64,000 nt of DNA from Mucilaginibacter phenanthrenivorans (GCF_024721155.1 NZ_JAHVAP010000017.1:1-64000), one strand, 5' to 3'; numbered from the stretch's first letter, positions 1 through 9,242 are shown. The notes: a model not told the origin generated them from the sequence alone. Numbers and translations are program-made.

Positions 1-130
1 AATCCTTTTTTTATTCCCTTTTTCCTAACTTAATAACATATAGGCCAGTCCATTATCCCTTAACTTAATGACATTGGCCGTAGGTACACAACACCGCTGC
101 AAGGTCACCCGTTGTTAAATAGTTCAATAG

Positions 131-204
131 GTTTCGCACCTACGGAGCGTAAAATCTCTTCTTTGTTTTTTCTACCGATATTTTGCTTCTAACGGAGATG
201 GGAA
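131..204. repeat. Dispersed intergenic repeat, family A, copy 1
   Basis: Contains a core of T-rich sequence followed by CTACCGATATT and flanked by variants of GCTCC/GGAGC. Related copies lie at about 46351-46505 (two arms in opposite orientation) and 56832-56914. It sits between the left edge of the window and truC and has no coding potential. Bases 1-130 before it show no gene. Confidence 0.6.
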
Positions 205-212
205 ATCTGGTC

Positions 213-245
213 AAAATTGAGAAGTTTTGAAAACTTCTCAATTTT
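213..245. terminator. Intrinsic terminator hairpin, likely for a gene left of the window
   Basis: A perfect 15-bp inverted repeat (arms 213-227 and 231-245, core TTGAGAAG / CTTCTCAA) with a 3-nt loop, A-rich before and T-rich after, so it could stop transcription from either side. It lies 30 bases ahead of the truC ATG, which argues against any start for truC upstream of 275. Confidence 0.65.
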
Positions 246-274
246 TATCCTTTAAGCCCTTAACTTCGCCACTC

Positions 275-967
275 ATGCCGCAACTCGAGATCGTATTCCA
301 TGATGAACACCTTGTAGCTATTAACAAGCCGCATGGCTTGCTGGTACACCGTTCATCAATAGCAAATGATGCCACCGAGTTTGCCCTGCAAATACTGCGC
401 GATCAACTCAACCAACACGTGTTCCCCGCTCACCGGCTCGACCGTAAAACCGGCGGTGTGCTTTTGTTTGCTTTAAGCAAGGATGTTGAAAAGCTGATGC
501 AGCAGCAATTTTCAGAAAACCTAGTTGATAAGAAATACCTTGCGATAGTACGCGGCCACACACCTGACACCGAAGAAATAGATTACCCGTTAAGAAAGGA
601 AAACGGCACCTTACAAGAGGCATTCACCAAATACAAAACCATTGCCCGTGCCGAGCTGGATGTAGCCCTGGGCAATCACCCAACATCACGTTATTCACTA
701 ATTGAGGCTAATCCCGAAACCGGGCGAATGCATCAGCTACGCAAACACTTTGCCCACATCTTCCACCCCATCATAGGCGACCGTACCCACGGCTGTAACA
801 AACAAAACAAATTATTTAAGGAGCGCTGGGAAATGGAAACCATGCTGCTGCACGCATCGCAAATTTCATTTAATCACCCGGTTACCGGTGCCCCTGTCCA
901 CATTGAAGCATCCTTGCAGGTTGAATTTTTAAGGGTGATGGGCATTATGGGTTGGGAGCTGAATTGA
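275..967 (+). CDS. truC: tRNA pseudouridine(65) synthase TruC
   Basis: RluA-family pseudouridine synthase that isomerises uridine to pseudouridine in tRNA; the whole chain lines up with the TruC subgroup (KPHGLLVHRS near the N-terminus, RDQ-HVF-AHRLDR, ETGR-HQLR-H-AH--HPIIGD in the second half, MLLHA near the end). The catalytic Asp is D56 in HRLDRKTGG. Length 230 aa is close to TruC of other bacteria. The reading frame is open back to 227, but the ATG at 275 starts exactly at the conserved domain and lies after the terminator hairpin, so I chose it. It stands alone, about 250 bases before the next gene. Substrate assignment rests on subgroup resemblance; the pseudouridine synthase family is certain. 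Confidence 0.88.
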   Translation: MPQLEIVFHDEHLVAINKPHGLLVHRSSIANDATEFALQILRDQLNQHVFPAHRLDRKTGGVLLFALSKDVEKLMQQQFSENLVDKKYLAIVRGHTPDTEEIDYPLRKENGTLQEAFTKYKTIARAELDVALGNHPTSRYSLIEANPETGRMHQLRKHFAHIFHPIIGDRTHGCNKQNKLFKERWEMETMLLHASQISFNHPVTGAPVHIEASLQVEFLRVMGIMGWELN

Positions 968-1214
968 AAGCAGCAAATTATAATGTATAGGCACTTTAGC
1001 GTTTGCAAAAGTTCAATCCCGTTATATCGCCCCAATATTCCCTATAAGAATATTTCTATTTGTAAATAAATCTCCTTTTTACTGCAACTACAAAGCCCTA
1101 AATTCCAACAAACTTATTCAAGAATCTCAAAAAGTGCATTTGGGGGCTATAAACCTATATTTTTTTCAGTAATATTACCGTGTTAAATTATTCACACCAC
1201 TTTAAAGAGACCTT

Positions 1215-2693
1215 ATGACAATAACCTTTCTCCGGCATGAGTTAAAAGCTTTCTGGCGTTCAAAAAATACGGGGAAAAGTATAGCCATACGAATTCTAAT
1301 GTCATTGATGATTTTATACTTGTTGGCTATTGTGGCTTATGTTGGTTTTAATTTAGACAAGATCCTCGGTTCTAAATTATTAAAGGGTGACGTGGTTGTT
1401 TCATTTTCCGGAATCATTCTTTTATACTTCCTGGCCGACCTTTTTTTCCGACTGCTACTACAGGAATTGCCTACACTACGCGTGCAGCCTTATTTGCAAT
1501 TGCCAATAAAACGCAATTTACTGGTACGTTACCTGGCATTTACCGCGTTGCTTTCAGTTTTTAATTTATGGCCATTCATCCTCTTCGGGCCTTTCATCAT
1601 AAAAATCATCGCTACTGACCTGGGCGGTTTAGTGGCGCTTGGTTTCATCGTCTCGCTGGTAGGCCTTACCGTGTTTAACAATTACCTTGCGCTGTACATT
1701 AAGCGTAAGGCCAATTTAAACGGGTGGATCTTCCTGGTGGCGGCGGCCGTTACTATATTGATCGGCCTGTCGGACTTTTTATGGCACTTAATTTCCATTC
1801 GTAATTTTTCCTATTTATTTTTTGGTAACCTGGTTAAATACCCGGTGCTTGCTATAGCGCCACTGCTGATCGGTGCGTTGATGTACTACCTTAATTTTTC
1901 CTACCTTAAGGACAACCTTTACCTGGAGGAGCTTGGCTCACGCAGGGCCACTAAATATAAAAGTAGTACTGACTACCCGCTATTAAGCCGCTTCGGCAGC
2001 GTTGGCGACCTTGCTGCCAATGAGTTTAAACTTATATTTCGTAACAAACGTTCGCGCTCGGCGTTCATTATGGGGTTGTTCATTATGTTTTATGGGTTGA
2101 TCTTCTACACCAATAAGGAAATGAACACGGAGGGTTATAAGGTATTCGTGAGCATGTTTATGACGGGAATCTTTATCATTAACTATGGACAATTCATGTT
2201 TAGCTGGCAAGCCTCACATTTTGACGGATTGCTGGTTAGCAAGGTTAGCTTTGTCGATTTCTTAAAGGCCAAATATTTAATGTTCACTATTATTTCAACT
2301 TTCTTTTTATTGCTCACAACGCCATACGCATACTTCGGCTGGAAGACGCTGCTGATAGAAATCATCATGTACTTGTGGAACATTGGAGTAAACACTACCC
2401 TGGTATTGTTTTTTGCAAACCGTAACTACAAGCGGATTGACCTTTCACGAGGAGCCGCCTTTAACTGGGAGGGCGTTGGAGGTAACCAATGGATCCTGTC
2501 TATCCCGCTACTTATTGCCCCATTTGTAATTTACGGGCCATTTGCATTATTTCATAAAACCGACATAGGCCTTGCCTTGTTAGCCATCATAGGCCTCGTA
2601 TTTATTTTTACCCGCAACTTCTGGATAAAAAAGCTGGAAGCCGATTTCCAAACAAAACGTTACACCATTGCCGAAGGGTTCAGAACCAAATAG
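1215..2693 (+). CDS. ABC transporter permease, DUF5687 family
   Basis: A 492-aa integral membrane protein with roughly ten to twelve hydrophobic segments, starting with a basic cytoplasmic N-terminus (residues 1-20) and a first helix at about 25-45. Sequence character matches the DUF5687 permeases that are widespread in Bacteroidota and nearly always sit beside an ABC ATPase. Its stop codon is followed after one base by the ATG of such an ATPase, so the two are almost certainly cotranscribed and form one exporter. The substrate is unknown. No SD-like sequence is visible ahead of the ATG at 1215. Confidence 0.8.
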   Translation: MTITFLRHELKAFWRSKNTGKSIAIRILMSLMILYLLAIVAYVGFNLDKILGSKLLKGDVVVSFSGIILLYFLADLFFRLLLQELPTLRVQPYLQLPIKRNLLVRYLAFTALLSVFNLWPFILFGPFIIKIIATDLGGLVALGFIVSLVGLTVFNNYLALYIKRKANLNGWIFLVAAAVTILIGLSDFLWHLISIRNFSYLFFGNLVKYPVLAIAPLLIGALMYYLNFSYLKDNLYLEELGSRRATKYKSSTDYPLLSRFGSVGDLAANEFKLIFRNKRSRSAFIMGLFIMFYGLIFYTNKEMNTEGYKVFVSMFMTGIFIINYGQFMFSWQASHFDGLLVSKVSFVDFLKAKYLMFTIISTFFLLLTTPYAYFGWKTLLIEIIMYLWNIGVNTTLVLFFANRNYKRIDLSRGAAFNWEGVGGNQWILSIPLLIAPFVIYGPFALFHKTDIGLALLAIIGLVFIFTRNFWIKKLEADFQTKRYTIAEGFRTK

Positions 2694-2694
2694 T

Positions 2695-3438
2695 ATGATA
2701 GCAATTAAAAATCTTAAGAAGGTATACAACGGCATTACTGTAGTAAATGTGCCTGAAGTACGAATTACCAAAGGCGAAAGCGTAGGACTGGTGGGCAACA
2801 ACGGCGCGGGTAAGACCACGCTGTTCCGGATGATCCTCGACCTGATCCGACCCGAAACCGGACAGGTTTTATTGCGGGATGAGCCCGTGGCGGGTCATGA
2901 AAACTGGAAGAACTATACGGCATCATACCTGGACGAGGGCTTTTTGATAGATTACCTTACACCCGAAGAGTATTTTTACTTTATTGGCGGCCTGCACCAG
3001 CAAAGCCCCGCACATGTTGACGATTACCTGTCAAGCCTTACCGATTTTTTCAACGGCGAGATCCTGAAAAAAGGAAAATATATCCGCGACCTTTCAAAGG
3101 GAAACCAGTGCAAGGTGGGCGTGGCATCGTGCCTGCTGCAAAACCCCGAATTGCTGCTGCTGGACGAGCCTTTTGCAAATATCGACCCGAGCACCCAGTT
3201 CAGGTTAAAAAGCATCTTAAAGGACTTGAATCAGAACAAGGGCGTTACCACACTTATCTCTAGTCATGACCTTAACCATATTACCGATGTATGCGACCGC
3301 ATCCTGTTAATGGAAAAAGGGGTGATCATTAAGGATATTGAAACCAATTCATCAACGTTAAACGAGTTGGAAGAATACTTTGGCGTAGGGCAACTTGCTT
3401 CTGCATCGTCACAAGTCGACAGGGAGGAAAATCACTAA
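2695..3438 (+). CDS. ABC transporter ATP-binding protein
   Basis: Cytoplasmic ATPase of an ABC exporter, 247 aa. Walker A GNNGAGKTT is at residues 34-42, the signature LSKGN at 133-137 (the C-loop has K-G-N where LSGGQ is usual), Walker B LLLLDEP at 153-159, and the switch His is H191. The frame is open to 2668 inside the preceding gene, but the ATG at 2695, one base after the permease stop, begins the domain correctly. It pairs with the DUF5687 permease upstream. The last 20 residues are a hydrophilic tail. The GNAT gene follows after only 7 bases and may belong to the same transcript. Confidence 0.88.
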   Translation: MIAIKNLKKVYNGITVVNVPEVRITKGESVGLVGNNGAGKTTLFRMILDLIRPETGQVLLRDEPVAGHENWKNYTASYLDEGFLIDYLTPEEYFYFIGGLHQQSPAHVDDYLSSLTDFFNGEILKKGKYIRDLSKGNQCKVGVASCLLQNPELLLLDEPFANIDPSTQFRLKSILKDLNQNKGVTTLISSHDLNHITDVCDRILLMEKGVIIKDIETNSSTLNELEEYFGVGQLASASSQVDREENH

Positions 3439-3445
3439 TATTAAT

Positions 3446-3940
3446 ATGTACACCATAAGGAAAGCAACATTAAACGATGTTGCAACCATTATAGACCTGG
3501 CCGAGAGAACCTGGTGGCCGTCCTACTCGCCGATATTGGAGGCAGAACAGATCAGCTTTATGCTGGGCGAGATCTATTCCGTTGAAAAGATCACCTCTCA
3601 AATTAAGAATAACATCCAAACCTATTTATTACTCGAAGAAGAAGGCAAACCCGTAGCCTTTGCCGCATATTCACCACGGGATGAGGACCCCGAAATTTAC
3701 AAGCTGCACAAGCTTTATTGCCTGCCCGAAACACAAGGGAAGGGCTACGGCAAGATCCTGATAAACCAGGTGATCAATAATACTATTGAAGCAGGCAAGC
3801 ACACGCTCGACTTGAACGTAAACCGCTATAACAAAGCAAAAAGTTTTTATGAGAAGATGGGATTTGAAGCTGCTTACGAAGAAGACATAGCAATCGGCCC
3901 TTACTGGATGAACGATTATGTAATGCGAAAAGAATTATAG
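3446..3940 (+). CDS. GNAT family N-acetyltransferase
   Basis: A 164-aa acetyl-CoA-dependent N-acetyltransferase. The acetyl-CoA pyrophosphate-binding motif is visible as QGKGYGK at about residues 98-104, followed by the helix and the C-terminal N--A--FYEKMGF motif typical of the fold. The target amine (small molecule or protein) cannot be read from the sequence. The open frame begins at 3395 inside the ATPase gene; I use ATG 3446, which begins directly with the MYTIRKAT strand of the domain. It follows the ABC ATPase by 7 bases, so it is probably the last gene of that operon. Confidence 0.85.
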   Translation: MYTIRKATLNDVATIIDLAERTWWPSYSPILEAEQISFMLGEIYSVEKITSQIKNNIQTYLLLEEEGKPVAFAAYSPRDEDPEIYKLHKLYCLPETQGKGYGKILINQVINNTIEAGKHTLDLNVNRYNKAKSFYEKMGFEAAYEEDIAIGPYWMNDYVMRKEL

Positions 3941-3959
3941 TTTGTATATTTAGTTTATC

Positions 3960-4520
3960 ATGAAAAAACCTGGTAAACTTTATCTTTTTAAACTAATAGT
4001 GATTGCTGGTTTAGCAACCACTGTGTGTGTGAATGTTTCTGCACAGGTAAAGGTTAATTGTGCCAAGCTGCTGAAGCAGCATATAGCAATTGACACCCCT
4101 CAGAAAGTGGCCAATGAAATTATCAAATACCCTGCTTGTTTCGGCTTTGACAACATTGATCTTAAGATTTTCGGCGACGGCCCTACCCTGGCTCCGCTTT
4201 TAGCTAAACATTCTGCTGGCAGCGGCAAGGTTACCTATGCTGATCTTTTAGCCGATATAAATACCTTCAAAAGGGACACAGCCTATACGTCGATACACAA
4301 CCAGGTTTCGGCGCAAACTACGCTCGAAGCCACAAAGATCTCGCCCGAAACATGGGAAAGCAGTGTAAAGCTCTTAAAGATCATCGGAATGCCCGATAGC
4401 GAGATGGAAAACTTCCACAAATTTATGCTGGAGAAAAATGGCAAAAACTGGAACTACAGGCAATTGGTTGTCGCCTACCGCATGAAGCAGGAAATGAGCA
4501 CGCCACCAAAGCAAAAATAA
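3960..4520 (+). CDS. Exported protein of unknown function
   Basis: A 186-aa protein with a clear Sec signal peptide (KK at positions 2-3, hydrophobic stretch about 10-27, cleavage probably after the VSA-Q at 26-29). The mature part is soluble, helical and contains two cysteines near 34 and 59. I do not recognise a family. It follows the acetyltransferase by 19 bases on the same strand, but whether they are cotranscribed is unclear: a TATATTTA stretch just ahead of the ATG could be a -7 box of its own. Confidence 0.65.
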   Translation: MKKPGKLYLFKLIVIAGLATTVCVNVSAQVKVNCAKLLKQHIAIDTPQKVANEIIKYPACFGFDNIDLKIFGDGPTLAPLLAKHSAGSGKVTYADLLADINTFKRDTAYTSIHNQVSAQTTLEATKISPETWESSVKLLKIIGMPDSEMENFHKFMLEKNGKNWNYRQLVVAYRMKQEMSTPPKQK

Positions 4521-4570
4521 ACTGGCGCCACTATTACGTTTTACAAAATAGTATGCTACAAATAGCAAAG

Positions 4571-4604
4571 CGACTTTAGACTTACGACTAAAGACTCTGG
4601 ACTA
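4571..4604. repeat. AGTC-type short dispersed repeat (family B)
   Basis: A run of imperfect direct and inverted copies of AGTC/GACT (core CTTTAGACTTACGACTAAAG, itself a hairpin) between two convergent genes. The same kind of run appears at 45270-45357, 51035-51069, 60611-60712 and inside the TPP riboswitch at about 60821-60893. The hairpin may also act as a weak terminator for the genes on either side. Confidence 0.5.
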
Positions 4605-5846
4605 TTAATTCACCGTCTTTTTATCATTTATAAACGCCAGGATCTTTTTCGACTCTTCAGGGTAAATAGCAATACGGTGTGTCCGCACCAAATATGGAAC
4701 TTCCTTTTTGCCCCCGGCTGCTGCAATCGAGATTAAGTTCGAAGGTTTTTCAGGCATGTGGCAGTCAATACAATTGTTTTTTATGGTAAGGCCTAATTTA
4801 GGCGCCATTGTACAAAAGTTGTGGTTAGCCTCATTATGGCATTTCATACAGCGCTGCGAATACGCCACCAGGTTTGCCGTTTCGTTAACATGGATATTGT
4901 GGCAGTTGCTGCAATCCATATTGCTCATTAAAAAACACTTGCTGGTAGCCAGTAGTCCGCGTTGGTTGCCATGAACGTCGATAGTAGCCGGGTTGGGGTC
5001 TTCCTTTGCAAAGCTTGGTTCCTTAAACTTAGCCAGTGTATCGCCCATCCTGAATTTAAATGGCGACTCCAGGTAAATGTCTTTTCCGCCGCCATGACAT
5101 ACTGAGCAGGCATCCAGTTTTTGCGCCCTGGTTAAAGATGCAAATTTGGCGATGTATTTGGCTGTTTTTTCGCCGGGATTTTCTGTATGGAAATTTACGT
5201 GGTTAGCAGCAGGGCCGTGGCACCTTTCGCAATCAACCCCGTACACCAATGAATTTTTATCGAAGCCCGGTTCCTGCTCCTGCAGGTTGGTGATAGGTAG
5301 CGAGGCAATATAACTACTGTGGCATTCAAAGCACCGCTGGGTTATCGGCCTGTCGAAATACGGATGGCGGGTATTGTAGCCGGGGCTGTTTGTCCAGCTA
5401 TTCTTCGCATTGAAAAACGACATAGGCAACTCAAATACCTTGCTGCCCTTCCAGTAACCATAAGTTTCGGCTTTAACGCCGCCAAAGGTTATATCAAAGC
5501 GCTCGGCACGGGCTTCCTTCCCATCGTTGTAGGCAACCTGGAAAAATGAACTGCCCCGCTTTTCCATCACTGCCTTTGAATTTTCGCTCAGTAAAAACGA
5601 ATTGCTGCCGGCAGCAAAGCTGCCATGGATATTATCGGCAGCAGCCGGCATCGATGCCTGGTGATGCCCTGTTAGCAGGTATGACTTATATTCGACGCTA
5701 TGGCATCTTATACATTTTTGCGAACCCGCGTACAAATCGCCGCGGGCGTCGGCTTTTTCTTCGGTACCTAATGATTGAAAATAAATAACAACCACCGGCA
5801 CCAGGCAAATCAATATCAAAAAATAAATGCGCTTACGTTTCATCAT
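4605..5846 (-). CDS. Multiheme c-type cytochrome (seven CxxCH)
   Basis: A 413-aa exported protein with an N-terminal hydrophobic signal/anchor (residues 6-24) and seven CxxCH heme-c motifs: CIRCH, CFECH, CERCH, CSVCH, CSNCH, CMKCH and CIDCH. Spacing and motif neighbourhood resemble the cytochrome c554-like multiheme proteins. It should act in the periplasm or at the cell surface in electron transfer; the partner is not visible. It starts 39 bases after the end of the GH30 gene on the same strand, so it may be the last gene of the polysaccharide locus, which would be an unusual combination. Alternatively it only reads through from it. Confidence 0.85.
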   Translation of the reverse strand: MMKRKRIYFLILICLVPVVVIYFQSLGTEEKADARGDLYAGSQKCIRCHSVEYKSYLLTGHHQASMPAAADNIHGSFAAGSNSFLLSENSKAVMEKRGSSFFQVAYNDGKEARAERFDITFGGVKAETYGYWKGSKVFELPMSFFNAKNSWTNSPGYNTRHPYFDRPITQRCFECHSSYIASLPITNLQEQEPGFDKNSLVYGVDCERCHGPAANHVNFHTENPGEKTAKYIAKFASLTRAQKLDACSVCHGGGKDIYLESPFKFRMGDTLAKFKEPSFAKEDPNPATIDVHGNQRGLLATSKCFLMSNMDCSNCHNIHVNETANLVAYSQRCMKCHNEANHNFCTMAPKLGLTIKNNCIDCHMPEKPSNLISIAAAGGKKEVPYLVRTHRIAIYPEESKKILAFINDKKTVN

Positions 5847-5885
5847 TGCCTGTTGGTATCGATATAAAACAACCTGTTAATGCAA

Positions 5886-7343
5886 TTACCACGTATAGGT
5901 TGCAACTGCGCCTGCAGGTAATGTCGTCTTAACAATTTCTCCCTTAAATTTAATATTGAATGTTTGATCGCCGGTTGCCGTATTTAATACGATAAGCACC
6001 TTTGAGCCGTCAGTGTTTTTGAAGGCTACATTTAATAAGGTATTCTGTTGATCAGAGGCTATTCTTACCGCACCTGGCCTCACAAATTTTGAAGCATGTG
6101 CAATAATGTAATAAGCCACGTTACGGGTAACTGCCGAGCCGATAGTTACTGCCCCTAAACAAGTGGCGCAACCACCGTTTGTATGAGGGCCGTTATTCGG
6201 ATCTGTTGCCAATACCCATTCCAATACGTTGCGGCTCCAGTTACGGGTAGCACCAACCAGCAGGTTACTTACATGCCATGTCATTGCCGCTCCGTAGTTA
6301 TCTCCCTGGAATGTTGCCTGTTCTGTAAAATAAATGTTCTTATCAGGGTAGGCTGTATGTACCGGACCTAATGCATTAATGCTACCGCCATATAAGTGAA
6401 AAGCAGAACCGTCAACATAGGGATTCGTTACCGGGTCGGCTAAAATTTCAGTTGCATATTCCGGATGATCAGCGTTGTGATCATAAACAATAATTTTAGT
6501 GGTAATACCGGCAGCTTTAAACGCAGGGCCCAAATTCTCCTTTATAAACTTGTTCTCGTCAGCGGATACCATCAACATTGCCGGGGTATTATAGGCGTTT
6601 AAAGGTTCATTTTGCGGAGTAATGGCATCAATGGTTATCCCTTCGGCCTTCATCCCTTGTATGTATTTTACAAAATAGTTTGCATAAGGGCCAAAGTTTT
6701 CAGGTTTCAGGCTTCCCTGGGTAAAGCTGTTGTTGGTTTTCATCCATGCAGGTGCGCTCCAGGGGCAGGCTAATATTTTTATGTTTGGATTAATGGCAAT
6801 AATCTTTTTTAATATTGGAATCAAATCGGTTTCCTCTTTGGCCAAACTGAAGTTATCCAGGTTGGTATCTCCTGCTACATCATCATAGCTAAAGGTACCG
6901 GAGCTCATATCCGAAGCGCCAATTGTTATACGGATATAGCTGATGCCGATACTTCCGTCGCCTGTATCAAACAGCTCTTTTAATAATGAGGCTTTTCTTG
7001 TTTCATCCAAACCATTGATAAGGGAAGCGCTGCCGCCAGAAAGGCAAAAGCCGAATCCATCAATACTTTGATAAGCTACGGTTGAGTCTACATTTATAGT
7101 AGTATTTGAATTTGATGCGTCCTGGAACTTCAGTGCAACGTTTTGTTTGCTCAATAATGTTAATCCGTCAGCCGTAGTAAGCCACATTGCAACATCTGAT
7201 TTAACCGGGGTTACTACAGTATCCGGTGGTGTTACCTTAGTACCGCCGCCAGTATTAATAGGAGATTTTTTACTGCACCCCATCGCAATAGTCAACAGCC
7301 CCAATATTGTTACCAGTAAGCTAAATTTCCTGATCTTTTTCAT
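5886..7343 (-). CDS. Glycoside hydrolase family 30 lipoprotein (beta-glucanase type)
   Basis: A 485-aa surface or periplasmic lipoprotein: signal peptide with lipobox ending at C23 (AMGC). The GH30 (beta/alpha)8 domain starts near residue 90 (YQSIDGFGFCLSGGSA), contains PWSAPAWMK near 194-202, the general acid/base E246 in PQNEP and the nucleophile E341 in YFTEQ. A small beta domain forms the last 80 residues. In Bacteroidota, GH30 enzymes beside GH16 usually cleave beta-1,6-glucan branches (GH30_3 type); the subfamily is my inference. It is encoded in the same direction as the GH16 gene 125 bases upstream and belongs to the SusCD locus. Confidence 0.88.
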   Translation of the reverse strand: MKKIRKFSLLVTILGLLTIAMGCSKKSPINTGGGTKVTPPDTVVTPVKSDVAMWLTTADGLTLLSKQNVALKFQDASNSNTTINVDSTVAYQSIDGFGFCLSGGSASLINGLDETRKASLLKELFDTGDGSIGISYIRITIGASDMSSGTFSYDDVAGDTNLDNFSLAKEETDLIPILKKIIAINPNIKILACPWSAPAWMKTNNSFTQGSLKPENFGPYANYFVKYIQGMKAEGITIDAITPQNEPLNAYNTPAMLMVSADENKFIKENLGPAFKAAGITTKIIVYDHNADHPEYATEILADPVTNPYVDGSAFHLYGGSINALGPVHTAYPDKNIYFTEQATFQGDNYGAAMTWHVSNLLVGATRNWSRNVLEWVLATDPNNGPHTNGGCATCLGAVTIGSAVTRNVAYYIIAHASKFVRPGAVRIASDQQNTLLNVAFKNTDGSKVLIVLNTATGDQTFNIKFKGEIVKTTLPAGAVATYTW

Positions 7344-7468
7344 ACTTGTTTTCTTTAAAAAATTAAAAAGAGTCCCCCGCAGGTAAATCTCAGTCGAGTT
7401 GCTCGCCCGGTACTTTCACCTGGTATTAGTTTATTTTTGGATGATTTGATAAATGTCTTTCCCGCGAA

Positions 7469-8314
7469 TTATTTGGTGACCATATTATAATAGTGCACAT
7501 AGTCGACCTGCATAGCGACCGGAAATATTGTATCGTCAACACCTTTGGTTCCGCCCCAATCACCACCTATCGCCAGGTTCAACAATATATGAAAAGGCTT
7601 GTCGAACGGCCATGTAGCCGAGCCTGTTCCTCCGTTCGCAAATGAGTAAACCAAAACACCGTCATAATAACCTTTGATTCCGTCGGGAGTCCAATCTGCC
7701 CGGTAGATGTGATAATCGGTGCTGGCGGTCGGGATGGTCATCATTCCTGACTTTGAGTTTCCACCAAAATTTGTTTGATCGTGAATGCTGAAGTGTACAA
7801 CATTAGGGTCAAATCCAACCATCTCCATAATATCAACTTCACCCGAATTCGGCCAGTTTCCATATGCATAGTCATTAGGCAGCATCCAGATAGCCGGCCA
7901 GGTGCCAACCCCCGCAGGTAATTTTGCCTTAACTTCAATACGCCCGTAAAGCAGAGTTGCAGGTGTTTTTGAAACCATGCGCGCCGAAGTATAATTCATA
8001 CCGCCCATGCTTTCCTTTTTAGCGGTTATTGATAATATCCCGCCCGAGATGTTGGCATTATTTGTTGTACTGGTATAATATTCAAGCTCGTGATTTCCCC
8101 ATCCGCTACCGCCTGTATCATATGTCCATTTGCCTGGATCGGGTGCGCCATCAGTACTAAAATCATCTCCCCACGCAACCGAAGTGGTATCAAATGAATA
8201 TACCTTGGGCTCCGTTTTCAACGGCACAAACGGCGGCAAAACTGCCTGTTTCTTTGAACATGCAAAAAAGCCTAGCACCAGAACCGGAATTATTAAAAAA
8301 TTAATTTTCTTCAT
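7469..8314 (-). CDS. Glycoside hydrolase family 16 lipoprotein (beta-glucanase/laminarinase)
   Basis: A 281-aa lipoprotein (lipobox FFAC, C19). The GH16 jelly-roll domain covers about residues 45-279, with the catalytic signature E159-V-D161-I-M-E164 (nucleophile E159, acid/base E164) in the form with the extra residue found in laminarinases. It is expected to cut internal beta-1,3 or mixed beta-1,3/1,4 glucan bonds at the cell surface. It lies downstream of the PKD lipoprotein gene, with an RNA hairpin in the 64-base gap, and upstream of GH30. Confidence 0.9.
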   Translation of the reverse strand: MKKINFLIIPVLVLGFFACSKKQAVLPPFVPLKTEPKVYSFDTTSVAWGDDFSTDGAPDPGKWTYDTGGSGWGNHELEYYTSTTNNANISGGILSITAKKESMGGMNYTSARMVSKTPATLLYGRIEVKAKLPAGVGTWPAIWMLPNDYAYGNWPNSGEVDIMEMVGFDPNVVHFSIHDQTNFGGNSKSGMMTIPTASTDYHIYRADWTPDGIKGYYDGVLVYSFANGGTGSATWPFDKPFHILLNLAIGGDWGGTKGVDDTIFPVAMQVDYVHYYNMVTK

Positions 8315-8334
8315 AAGTAACTATTAATCAATAA

Positions 8335-8365
8335 CAACGGGCCGTTTAAACTAAACGACCCGTTG
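8335..8365 (-). promoter_or_regulatory. Intercistronic RNA hairpin between PKD lipoprotein and GH16 genes
   Basis: Two arms, 8335-8348 and 8352-8365, can form a 14-pair stem with a 3-nt loop. The one non-Watson-Crick position (8342/8358) is a G-U pair only when read on the minus strand, which is the coding direction. Downstream on that strand it is followed by a U-rich but not uninterrupted tract. It could be a partial terminator or a processing/stability element that separates susCD-type expression from the enzymes. Confidence 0.5.
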
Positions 8366-8378
8366 CTTTTCATTATTA

Positions 8379-9242
8379 TTATTGAACTCCTCTAAGCGTT
8401 ACGTTGGTAAATGATATACCGGTTACCCCTAAATTGGATCCCCCGGATTTTATCAGAAGATAATAAGTACCGGTAGTTGGAACCGTAAAGGTGTTTCCCG
8501 CACCGTTGCATGAAATTGCAGATAGTTTACCACTGAAAGCGGTTTTTCCGCAGCCATTCCATGTGTTTAAGGCTATTTTTATACCGCCATCGCTATAATC
8601 AGTACCCTGGGCCGGCACTTTAGAGCCAACATAGGTTTCAAACCATGTGTCAGTAGCTCCGCTTCCTGAAATAAGCATATCAACAGCATATTTTTGCCCA
8701 GCAACCAGGTTAATTGCCTGGTAAACAGCAGCATGTCCAAAACCACCACCAGAGGCAACCATCATATTTTTGGTTGGATCCAGTACAAATGTAACTCCCG
8801 GCGAAATAGTTATGTGCTTCCAGCTGGCGTCATCGGCTGCCGTCATTTTACCGCCTACAACCAGGTTTCCAGCCTTGGGGTCAGATGTAGCAACCGTAAG
8901 CGTTTTTGACGCAGTTTGTGTTGCGCCACCCACACCAGCCGTGGTTAAAACAACGTTATATGTCCCGGCATCCGGCACAAATATGCTGTCAATGGCTGTA
9001 CCGATGTTTGATCCGCCACCGTCGCCTAAATCCCACTTCACGGCGGTAACGCCGGTTTCCTCGGCCTTTAAAACAAAGTTATTGGGCTTACCTGAAACCG
9101 GGTTGATAGTAAATGATGCAACATTTTTTGCTACAAGCCCGTTATCGCCATCTTTTAGCGGATCGGGTTTACATCCAACATATGCCCCTATAGCCATTAT
9201 ACCTGACACTATAGCGCACGCTTTTATTAAATTTAATTTCAT
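8379..9242 (-). CDS. PKD-domain lipoprotein, probable surface glycan-binding protein of the PUL
   Basis: A 287-aa lipoprotein (lipobox YVGC, C24). Residues about 45-117 form a PKD/Ig-like domain with the characteristic W-LGDGG and DAGTYNV strands. The C-terminal half (from about 125) is rich in aromatic and Gly residues and reads like a jelly-roll carbohydrate-binding domain. Its position directly after susD, 26 bases downstream, is that of the surface glycan-binding protein (SGBP, 'SusE-position') in PULs. It has no catalytic motif that I can see. The binding role is inferred from position and domain type. Confidence 0.7.
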   Translation of the reverse strand: MKLNLIKACAIVSGIMAIGAYVGCKPDPLKDGDNGLVAKNVASFTINPVSGKPNNFVLKAEETGVTAVKWDLGDGGGSNIGTAIDSIFVPDAGTYNVVLTTAGVGGATQTASKTLTVATSDPKAGNLVVGGKMTAADDASWKHITISPGVTFVLDPTKNMMVASGGGFGHAAVYQAINLVAGQKYAVDMLISGSGATDTWFETYVGSKVPAQGTDYSDGGIKIALNTWNGCGKTAFSGKLSAISCNGAGNTFTVPTTGTYYLLIKSGGSNLGVTGISFTNVTLRGVQ

